Below are positions 1 through 5,007 of a DNA stretch of 5,007 nucleotides, piece by piece. The notes under the pieces are model-generated. The model worked only from the letters and a program-made list of their open reading frames with translations. It was not told where the DNA came from and searched no databases. Location: positions 1 to 5,007 of the forward strand of contig LSCK01000090.1 in the NCBI GenBank assembly GCA_001577135.1. Direction: 5' to 3'. Within the stretch, counting starts at the first letter, position 1; each line of letters starts with the position of its first letter. Position numbers and translations under genes: made by a program. The stretch is from Cloacimonetes bacterium TCS60 (GTDB taxonomy: Bacteria; Cloacimonadota; Cloacimonadia; JGIOTU-2).

Positions 1-415
1 TTGGGTTGTTGATTACAAAACTGAATTTTCGGAAGAAGATATTATTTGGAGTATGTATCGAAGTAATCCACAACGTACCGGTTATGTGGACTGCTCTTAT
101 CAGGAGGGTGTTAATTCTGGTCCAGGTTTAGAAGAAGTTAGTTCTATCCAACAGAACTTCCCCAATCCGGTTCTAAATACTACATCTATCTCGTATAATC
201 TCAAACCACAAGATGCTCAGAATGCAAAGATCAAAATTTTCAATATTATTGGTCAAACTGTTGATGTAATTTCTAATCTCGAAAACGGGAAAAATGAAAT
301 TAGCTGGAATGCGGTTAGTTCTAAAGGTCAAAAGCTCACTAATGGTATTTACTTTTATAGACTGGAATCTGATAATCATACTTCAGCCGTTAGAAAAATG
401 GTTATAATGAAATAG
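1..415 (+). CDS. Secreted protein with T9SS type A C-terminal sorting domain, 3' part only
   Basis: This is the C-terminal end of a larger gene. The frame is open from the first complete codon at position 2, so the internal ATG at 53 is not a credible start. Visible residues begin WVVDYKTEF, then IIWSMYRSNPQRTGY. That second stretch resembles the closing W-x-M-[FY]...R-T-G segment seen before the tail in many secreted propeller-like proteins (inference). A short linker leads to a FlgD-like/T9SS type A domain of about 90 residues: it opens with QQNFPNPVLNTTSISYNL, has a central NIIGQ strand, and ends with GIYFYRLES...RKMVIMK. In known systems such domains direct export through the outer membrane by the type IX secretion system and are removed or anchored by a PorU-type sortase. 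The catalytic or binding part lies outside the window, so the function of the mature protein is unknown. The gene ends at TAG 413-415 and is followed by a terminator. Confidence 0.88.
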   Translation, partial: WVVDYKTEFSEEDIIWSMYRSNPQRTGYVDCSYQEGVNSGPGLEEVSSIQQNFPNPVLNTTSISYNLKPQDAQNAKIKIFNIIGQTVDVISNLENGKNEISWNAVSSKGQKLTNGIYFYRLESDNHTSAVRKMVIMK

Positions 416-446
416 AAAATAATTAATTATATAGAATAAATTATTT

Positions 447-475
447 AGGTGGTGTTTAATTACACCACCTTTTTT
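447..475 (+). terminator. Rho-independent terminator after the T9SS-tail gene
   Basis: A perfect 9-bp stem pairs AGGTGGTGT (447-455) with ACACCACCT (462-470) around a 6-base loop, TTAATT. It is followed directly by a T-rich tract (470-475, then ATTTT). The T tract is on the plus-strand side only, and the opposite side reads AAATAA, so the element terminates the plus-strand gene ending at 415. It lies between two convergent genes. The hairpin could also weakly slow transcripts of the minus-strand gene, but nothing shows that. Confidence 0.9.
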
Positions 476-484
476 ATTTTATAG

Positions 485-1072
485 CTATGATGATAGGTTA
501 AGTTGTGGATCCTGCCTTAAGTTTATTAAATCGGATTTTAAAATCTTAAACGAGACAGTTATCTTCTGTCCATATTTAACATCGGTGATATTTCCTTTAT
601 GTTGTTCGATTTTTTTCAGAATTGTTCCTAGATTGTCGTAGTCAGTTTTTAATTTAACGGTTTCTAAGTTAATTTTTTTAATTATCCTGGAAGCTTCCAG
701 AGCAAGATGAGCTGAATTGGTATAAGCTTTGATCAAGCCGCCAATGCCTAATTTGATACCACCGAAGTATCGTACGACAAAGACGACCGTATTTAGTAAT
801 TCCCGACCTTTAATTACTTTCAAGATGGGGGGCCCGGAAGATCTTACCGGTTCTCCAGCGTCGGTAGAATATTCTATCGTCTTTCCCCTGTTCTTCAAGC
901 GATAAGCATAAACAATATGATTAGCATTGGCATGCTTCTGGGAGATTGTTTCGTGAATTTTATCTACTTTAGTTTTTGTTTCCGTATAAAAAGCTTTACT
1001 GAAAAATTTGGAATTCTTAACTTTTAGCTTCGTCCATTCTGAGTTTGAGATTGTAAAATATTCATTATTCAT
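485..1072 (-). CDS. yigZ: IMPACT/YigZ family protein (UPF0029 + DUF1949)
   Basis: The protein is 195 residues with the start chosen here; E. coli YigZ has about 204. The N-terminal UPF0029 (Impact) domain covers roughly residues 12-125 and contains KNSKF (19-23), a DAGEP motif (71-75) and the family signature VVRYFGGIKLGIGGLIKAY (99-117). The remaining ~70 residues fit the DUF1949 domain, which has an EF-G domain V-like fold. The eukaryotic homologue IMPACT regulates Gcn2 signalling; the role of bacterial members is not settled, although the fold suggests RNA or ribosome contact. The usual DGEPxGTAGxP segment is altered here to DAGEPVRSSGPP. The start at ATG 1072 is preferred over a TTG at 1111, because that TTG sits in a candidate -35 box and ATG 1072 gives a family-like N-terminus. 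No strong ribosome binding site precedes either start. The gene stops at TAG and is convergent with the upstream T9SS gene. Confidence 0.92.
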   Translation of the reverse strand: MNNEYFTISNSEWTKLKVKNSKFFSKAFYTETKTKVDKIHETISQKHANANHIVYAYRLKNRGKTIEYSTDAGEPVRSSGPPILKVIKGRELLNTVVFVVRYFGGIKLGIGGLIKAYTNSAHLALEASRIIKKINLETVKLKTDYDNLGTILKKIEQHKGNITDVKYGQKITVSFKILKSDLINLRQDPQLNLSS

Positions 1073-1082
1073 ATTATTATAA

Positions 1083-1111
1083 ATAATCTCGTACTTTAAG
1101 ATTTGTGTCAA
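1083..1111 (-). promoter_or_regulatory. Candidate sigma70-like promoter for yigZ
   Basis: Reading the minus strand, there is a perfect TTGACA at 1111-1106, a 17-base spacer, and GATTAT at 1088-1083. The latter matches the -10 consensus at 4 of 6 positions, including the A at position 2 and the final T. Transcription would begin near 1076, only a few bases before ATG 1072, implying a nearly leaderless message. That agrees with the lack of a good ribosome binding site. The region is AT-rich, so chance matches are likely, and the promoter preferences of this organism are unknown. Confidence 0.4.
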
Positions 1112-1141
1112 TAATTGTTTAAATAACCAGGAGAAAAAAAT

Positions 1142-1603
1142 ATGAAGGAGATGTTACTAATCAGTGGTTGTTTGTTTGGTTTAAATTGTCGTTATAAGGG
1201 TGATAACAAAAAGCTGAAGCAACTGAAAAAGTTACAAAAAAAATATCTGCTAATTCCTGTTTGTCCCGAACAGCTGGGAGGTTTATCAACCCCACGACCG
1301 CCCTCATATTTTATTGAAGGTGATGGGAAAGATACAATTGCCGGCGAAAATAATCTCATTAACGAGCAAGGTGAAAACGTGTCAAAGCACTTCAGGAAAG
1401 GGGCTTATGAGGTATTAAAGGTCTGTAAACAATTGAATATTACTAAGGCATTACTTAAGGAACGCAGCCCCTCGTGTGGTGTTAATAAGATTTTTTTAGG
1501 CGAAAAGTTGACAGCTGGAAGGGGGGTTACCAGTTTTTTGCTACTGGCAAATGGCTTAACTGTCTTGTCAGAAAAACAATATACAAGAATGGAGATTACA
1601 TGA
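1142..1603 (+). CDS. DUF523 family protein (TudS-like, probable Fe-S protein)
   Basis: This 153-residue protein matches the full length of DUF523. Family landmarks are ISGCLFGLNCRYKG (7-20), PVCPEQLGGLSTPRPP (39-54), and KERSPSCG (106-113) followed by LTAGRGVT. The conserved cysteines C10, C41 and C112 occupy the positions that, in the characterised DUF523 member TudS (thiouracil desulfidase), bind a [4Fe-4S] cluster. E43 in CPE and S109 in RSPSC are also in place as candidate active-site residues. Removal of sulfur from a thio-nucleobase or related thio-compound is therefore possible but not shown, as most DUF523 members are uncharacterised. A clear AGGAG (1129-1133) sits 8 bases before the ATG. 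It is the first gene of the plus-strand run, divergent from yigZ, and its stop overlaps the next start (ATGA). Confidence 0.88.
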   Translation: MKEMLLISGCLFGLNCRYKGDNKKLKQLKKLQKKYLLIPVCPEQLGGLSTPRPPSYFIEGDGKDTIAGENNLINEQGENVSKHFRKGAYEVLKVCKQLNITKALLKERSPSCGVNKIFLGEKLTAGRGVTSFLLLANGLTVLSEKQYTRMEIT

Positions 1604-1815
1604 AAGGATCAGTTAAATGGTTCAGTAAAAATAAGGGTTATGGATTTATCGTAGGTGAAGACGAAAATGAATATTTCGTCCACTGGAAATCCATATCAGG
1701 TGATGGTTTTAAAACCCTTGTACAAAATGAAGAAGTTGAATTTGATGCAAAAGAAACTGAAAAAGGTTTACAAGCAGAAGAAGTTAAAAGGTTAAATAGC
1801 CTCAAAGATTTCTAA
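1600..1815 (+). CDS. Cold shock domain protein (CspA family)
   Basis: This 71-residue protein is a single cold shock domain of usual size. The start MKGSVKWF is followed by the RNP1 motif KGYGFI (12-17) and an RNP2-like motif YFVHW (25-29), then SISGDGFKTL, a VEFDAKE strand and KGLQAEEVKRL. Such proteins are small cytoplasmic five-stranded beta barrels that bind single-stranded RNA or DNA and melt RNA secondary structure. RNP2 usually reads VFVHF, so W29 replaces the common aromatic F; the change is conservative for stacking on bases. The ATG overlaps the DUF523 stop as ATGA, with GGAG at 1591-1594, 5 bases upstream, which suggests translational coupling. There is no long 5' leader of the type that makes E. 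coli cspA cold-inducible, so it may be constitutive, although the name alone does not prove either case. Confidence 0.95.
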   Translation: MKGSVKWFSKNKGYGFIVGEDENEYFVHWKSISGDGFKTLVQNEEVEFDAKETEKGLQAEEVKRLNSLKDF

Positions 1816-1833
1816 TGTATTTCTGTATGAAGA

Positions 1834-2994
1834 ATGAACAAAGAAAAATATTTACGAGATATTTTTCATGAAACACTTAACATTGAGAAGAAGAATTTAT
1901 CTTCTCTCGCAACATTTAATAAGGAAGCACAAAGAAGAAGTAAGGAAGACAATACTAAGTTACGCGGTCCTTTTGCCATAGATCGGGACAGAATTCTTTA
2001 TTCTGGGGCATATCGAAGATACCAAGGTAAAACACAAGTAGTTTACTTTTCTAATCTGTTCGATGAAGAAATGTCGAATAGAAGTTTACATACCACTTAT
2101 GTTTCTCAAGTAGCTCGCACTATTGCCAAAATATTGAAACTAAATCTAGATCTCACGGAAGCAATTGCTCTCGGACATGATCTAGGGCATCCCCCTTTTG
2201 GACATGATGGAGAAAAAATTCTCAGTGAGTGCTGCCAGAAATATGGCATTGGTCCCTTCTATCACAACATAGAAAGCTTGTACATGGTAGATTACATTTC
2301 TAATACCGGGAATGGAATCAATCTGACTTTTCAGGTACGCGATGGGATCGTATCACACGACGGAGAAGTTCATGATGAACATCTCCAACCTGATCGAAAT
2401 AAATCTGAAGCAGATTTACAGGAATATGTGAAAACTAGGCAAACAGAAGATACTACCACTATTCCCTCTACCCTGGAAGGCTGTGTCGTAAGAATTTCTG
2501 ATACTATTGCTTATATTGGTCAGGATATTGAAGATGCAATCAGACTGGGATTTCTAAAACGCGAAGAATTGCCCCACAATGCTACTCAATTATTGGGCTC
2601 AACAAATAGTGAAATACTTGATTCCCTTGTGAAAAGCGTGATTCTGAACAGTTATGGAAAGGACTATGTAGCCTTTGATAAGGAAACATCCGATGCTCTT
2701 TACGAATTAAAAAATTTCAATTACGAACGTATCTATACTCATTCTGTAATTAAAAAAGAGAAATCCGCTATTGAACGTGGCATGAAAATTTTGTTCGAAA
2801 AATACCTGAATGATATTGATAAGGAAGACCTGGATTCAAAAATTTATGGACATTTTCTGAATAAAAAATGTAAAAAATACTGCAACAAATTTTCACCAGC
2901 CGAAAAGGTTCGTGATTTTATTGCCACAATGACTGATAGATACTTTTATGAAGAGTTAAAACAATATGTCCTTCCCGGAAGAGTAGAAGAATAG
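1834..2994 (+). CDS. dgt: HD-domain dNTP triphosphohydrolase (dGTPase family)
   Basis: The 386-residue protein belongs to the dGTPase family, which cleaves dNTPs into the nucleoside and tripolyphosphate and so trims the cytoplasmic dNTP pool. The N-terminal segment IDRDRILYSGAYRRY...KTQVV (49-70) is the conserved nucleotide-binding entry. The metal-binding HD residues are H86 (SLHTT), H115-D116 within HDLGHPPFGH (115-124), and D223 in ISDTIAYIGQDIEDA. H119, H124 and H144 (FYHN) are candidate catalytic residues. The RILYS and VRDGIVSHDGE forms differ from E. coli Dgt, so this is another subgroup and its preferred substrate or dNTP activator cannot be read from sequence. The start is forced: an in-frame TGA at 1828-1830 lies just upstream and no other start codon precedes the conserved region. 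No Shine-Dalgarno is visible, so translation may rely on coupling to the cold shock gene that ends 18 bases before. Confidence 0.93.
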   Translation: MNKEKYLRDIFHETLNIEKKNLSSLATFNKEAQRRSKEDNTKLRGPFAIDRDRILYSGAYRRYQGKTQVVYFSNLFDEEMSNRSLHTTYVSQVARTIAKILKLNLDLTEAIALGHDLGHPPFGHDGEKILSECCQKYGIGPFYHNIESLYMVDYISNTGNGINLTFQVRDGIVSHDGEVHDEHLQPDRNKSEADLQEYVKTRQTEDTTTIPSTLEGCVVRISDTIAYIGQDIEDAIRLGFLKREELPHNATQLLGSTNSEILDSLVKSVILNSYGKDYVAFDKETSDALYELKNFNYERIYTHSVIKKEKSAIERGMKILFEKYLNDIDKEDLDSKIYGHFLNKKCKKYCNKFSPAEKVRDFIATMTDRYFYEELKQYVLPGRVEE

Positions 2995-3020
2995 ACCATT
3001 ATAAAATTTCAAATATTGTA

Positions 3021-3025
3021 AGGAG
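3021..3025 (+). promoter_or_regulatory. Ribosome binding site that fixes the prfB start
   Basis: AGGAG, extended to TAAGGAG from 3019, lies 4 bases before ATG 3030. It identifies this ATG as the true start of prfB, 118 bases upstream of the ATG at 3148 that begins the long open frame. Confidence 0.8.
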
Positions 3026-3029
3026 TTGA

Positions 3030-4125
3030 ATGGAGTTACTGGATTTTCAAAAACAGGTTTCAGAGTTGCAGGAGCAAGCTACTGAAATCCGGAGGTATCT
3101 TTGACCCCGAGAACAAACGAAATGAAGTAAAAAAGCTTGAAGAGGAGATGACTCAACCGGATTTCTGGAATGATCAAGAAAACGCAAAAAAAATATCGGA
3201 AGAAGTCAGTTACCTAAAAAACGACCTTGAAACTGTTGAAAAAGTAGAAAAATTTGCTCAAGAATTAAACACATTTTCAGAATTGCTAGAGATAGGGGAG
3301 GACAAGGAGCTTGCAAGAGAAGCTCAACAAATACTGCTTAAAACTCAAAAATTTTTCAATCAATTAGAACTAAGATTATTATTAGATGAAGAGGATGATA
3401 AAAAAGATGCAATTCTTGTTATACATCCCGGGGCAGGTGGTACAGAATCACAGGACTGGGCAGAAATGTTACTCCGTATGTATCTGAAGTGGACAAAAAT
3501 TCAGGATTTTTCTACATCATTGTTGGACAAACAAGCTGGAGATACTGCGGGAATCAAATCTGCCACCCTCGAAATTAAAGGCAAATTCGCCTATGGCTAC
3601 TTAAAAAGTGAAAATGGAGTCCACCGATTAGTTAGAATCTCTCCCTTTGATGCCAACAAGAGACGCCATACTTCTTTTGCATCTGTGTTCGTTTATCCAG
3701 CTACAGAGGAAGATGTCGAAGTCAAAATAAATGATAAAGATCTAAAAATTGATACTTACAGGGCTAGTGGAGCTGGGGGGCAGCATGTTAACACCTCTGA
3801 CTCAGCTGTTCGCATTACCCACATTCCCACCAATACCGTAGTGCAATGCCAGTCCGAACGCTCTCAACATTCTAACAAGCGTAATGCCCTTAAAGTACTT
3901 AAATCCCGTCTCTATCAGCTAGAAAAGGAAAAACACAAAAAAGAAAAACAAAAGCAAGAAAGCAAAAAGAAAAAGATAGAATGGGGGAGCCAGATCCGCT
4001 CGTACGTTATGCATCCCTATTCTATGGTAAAAGATCATCGTACAGAGAAAAAAGTAGGCGACGTCGAGTCAGTTATGGATGGAAATCTCGATGCTTTTAT
4101 CGATGCTTATCTAAAAATGAAATAA
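3030..4125 (+). CDS. prfB: Peptide chain release factor 2, with programmed +1 frameshift
   Basis: RF2 recognises UGA and UAA in the ribosomal A site and triggers release of the finished protein. The coding sequence is a join: 3030-3101 gives 24 residues (MELLDFQKQVSELQ...RRYL), base 3102 is skipped, and 3103-4125 gives 340 more, for 364 in total (E. coli RF2: 365). Across the junction the protein reads RRYLDPENKR, matching the family pattern (E. coli RGYLDYDAKK). Domain order is a helical N-terminal domain, then HPGAGGTESQDWAEMLLRMYLKW, the stop-codon-reading SPF tripeptide (204-206), the catalytic GGQ (249-251) within RASGAGGQHVN, and the C-terminal WGSQIRSYV. SPF rather than PxT confirms RF2 and not RF1. 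A lysine-rich helix precedes WGSQIRSYV. It follows the dNTPase gene by 35 bases and precedes lysS by 19, the same order as prfB-lysS in E. coli. Expression should be autoregulated through the frameshift. ATG 3148 is not the real start. Confidence 0.96.
3091..3105 (+). promoter_or_regulatory. prfB autoregulatory +1 frameshift site
   Basis: The site reads GGAGG TAT CTT TGA C. It has three parts known from E. coli prfB: an internal Shine-Dalgarno (GGAGG, 3091-3095), a three-base spacer (TAT), and the slippery CTT followed by an in-frame TGA (3102-3104) and C. When RF2 is scarce, the ribosome pauses at the poorly terminated UGA-C and the CUU-decoding tRNA slips forward to UUU. Translation then continues in the +1 frame with GAC (Asp25). 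When RF2 is plentiful, the 24-residue peptide is released. The spacing from internal SD to slip codon is the same as in E. coli. Confidence 0.96.
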
Positions 4126-4144
4126 TTTATTAAAAGGAATCATT

Positions 4145-5007
4145 ATGAACCAAGAAAACCAACTTATTAATGCCAGAAAACAGAAGTTAAAATTGCTTAA
4201 TGAATTAGAAGTTGATCCATATCCTACAGAAGCAAAAAGAACCCACTTGATATCTGAAATATTACAAAATCCTCAGGAGTTTATTGACTCTGAAGCAGTT
4301 GTCTTCGTCGTTGGTCGTATTAGAGCTTTAAGAAAAATGGGTAAAGCTAGTTTTTTTCATATTGAAGATAAATCAGGAAGAATCCAGGTATATATTAGAA
4401 GGGATGAAGTTGGTAAAGAGAATTATAAGGTATTTAAGAAATCAGATATCGGTGATTTTTTGCAAATTCAAGGAAAAGTTTTTTATACAAATACAGAGGA
4501 ATTGACCGTACGCGCCGAAAAAGCTAAATTCCTTGTAAAATCAATCAGACCTATCCCGGTTGTTAAGCAGAAAAAAAAGGATGGTAAAAAAGTTCTTTTT
4601 GATCAATTCGCTGATAAAGAACTAAGATACAGAAAACGCTATTTAGATCTTCTACTTAATCCAGAAGTAAAGGATACTTTCAAAAAAAGAAGTAAAATTA
4701 TTAAACTCATGCGAAATTTCTTGGACGAAAAAGATTTCATTGAAGTAGAAACTCCCATTCTTCAACCCCAGTACGGTGGAGCAGCTGCCCAACCTTTTAT
4801 TACAAAGCATAATAAGTTGGATATGGAATTATATCTCCGAATTGCAGATGAGTTGTATCTAAAAAGGCTTATTATCGGAGGCTTTGAAAGAGTGTATGAA
4901 GTGTGTAAGGATTTTAGAAACGAAGGCATGGATAGAACTCACAATCCGGAATTTACTCAGATTGAATTATACCAAGCTTATGCCGATTATAATGATATTA
5001 TGGAACT
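4145..5007 (+). CDS. lysS: Class II lysyl-tRNA synthetase, N-terminal 287 residues (cut by window end)
   Basis: The enzyme attaches lysine to tRNA-Lys using ATP in the cytoplasm. The frame runs open from ATG 4145 to the window end without a stop, giving 287 complete codons of a protein normally near 500. An N-terminal helix leads to the anticodon-binding OB fold (about 52-135, with VVGRIRALRKMGKASFFHIED and GRIQVYI). A linker with ELRYRKRYLDLLLNPEV follows, then motif 1 (FLDEKDFIEVETPIL, 192-206), QYGGAAAQPFIT (209-220), LRIADELYLKRLIIGGFERVYEV, and motif 2 with FRNEGMDRTHNPEFT (257-271). Motif 3 lies beyond the window. A small change is ADELYLK where APELYLK is usual. AAGGA (4134-4138) sits 6 bases before the ATG, and the gene follows prfB by 19 bases, so cotranscription is likely. 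The KQKKKDGKKVLFDQF segment before ELRYR recalls FCB-group enzymes (from memory, not checked). Confidence 0.95.
   Translation, partial: MNQENQLINARKQKLKLLNELEVDPYPTEAKRTHLISEILQNPQEFIDSEAVVFVVGRIRALRKMGKASFFHIEDKSGRIQVYIRRDEVGKENYKVFKKSDIGDFLQIQGKVFYTNTEELTVRAEKAKFLVKSIRPIPVVKQKKKDGKKVLFDQFADKELRYRKRYLDLLLNPEVKDTFKKRSKIIKLMRNFLDEKDFIEVETPILQPQYGGAAAQPFITKHNKLDMELYLRIADELYLKRLIIGGFERVYEVCKDFRNEGMDRTHNPEFTQIELYQAYADYNDIME

Noticed and set aside
173..379. 68-codon open frame on the minus strand
   Set aside because: It lies wholly opposite the T9SS tail domain, has no recognisable motif or ribosome binding site, and is a shadow of the real gene.
1076..1081. Perfect TATAAT on the minus strand as the yigZ -10 box
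   Set aside because: It lies 24 bases from TTGACA, too far for a sigma70 promoter, and would put the transcript start inside the coding region for ATG 1072.
1236..1243. Run of eight A in the DUF523 gene as a phase-variation or slippage site
   Set aside because: It encodes lysines in an intact frame, and A runs of this size are expected at this base composition; nothing suggests switching.
3000..3005. TATAAA before prfB as a separate promoter
   Set aside because: No -35-like hexamer is found 16-18 bases upstream, and such hexamers are common in AT-rich DNA.
3102..3104. In-frame TGA in prfB as a sequencing error or pseudogene mark
   Set aside because: The surrounding GGAGG-TAT-CTT-TGA-C is the known recoding signal, and the rest of the gene is intact.
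3148..4125. prfB as a 325-residue gene starting at ATG 3148
   Set aside because: It would lose 39 conserved N-terminal residues, has no convincing start context, and ignores the ribosome binding site, 24 codons and frameshift signal upstream.

Overview
This is an AT-rich bacterial chromosomal segment carrying ordinary housekeeping genes. Four observations bear on lineage. The first gene ends in a type IX secretion (T9SS type A / FlgD-like) C-terminal sorting domain, which is typical of the Fibrobacterota-Chlorobiota-Bacteroidota (FCB) superphylum and relatives such as Cloacimonadota, Marinimicrobia and Ignavibacteria. LysRS carries a KDG...FDQFADKELRYR stretch that resembles, from memory, FCB-type LysRS. 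Several genes have clear Shine-Dalgarno (SD) sequences (AGGAG, GGAG, AAGGA), which is unusual for core Bacteroidota. Base composition is low in GC. My best guess is an uncultured FCB-group lineage such as Cloacimonadota, but this is inference and not proven.

Layout. Positions 1-415 hold the 3' end of a secreted protein with a T9SS tail, followed by a strong rho-independent terminator (447-475). Convergent to it on the minus strand is an IMPACT/YigZ-family gene (485-1072) with a candidate promoter that places its start at ATG 1072 rather than at the upstream TTG. Divergent from yigZ, a plus-strand run continues to the window end: a DUF523 protein (1142-1603), a cold shock protein overlapping it by 4 bases (1600-1815), an HD-domain dNTP triphosphohydrolase (1834-2994), peptide chain release factor 2 (3030-4125), and class II lysyl-tRNA synthetase (4145 to the end, cut off). 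Gaps within this run are -4, 18, 35 and 19 bases, consistent with one operon. No stretch over 300 bases lacks a gene.

The most notable sequence feature is the prfB recoding site. Release factor 2 is encoded in two frames, with 24 codons ending at an in-frame TGA (3102-3104), and a +1 shift at CTT TGA C leads into the rest of the protein. A GGAGG stimulator lies three bases before the CTT. The shift makes RF2 synthesis self-limiting, as in E. coli. A conventional gene caller would report only a 5'-truncated gene starting at 3148.

Functionally the run is themed on translation and nucleotide upkeep: RF2 and LysRS (a neighbour pair also found in E. coli), a cold shock RNA chaperone, a dNTPase that trims the dNTP pool, and a DUF523 protein related to a thiouracil desulfidase. 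I found no mobile element, CRISPR array, tRNA, rRNA or convincing undescribed system.
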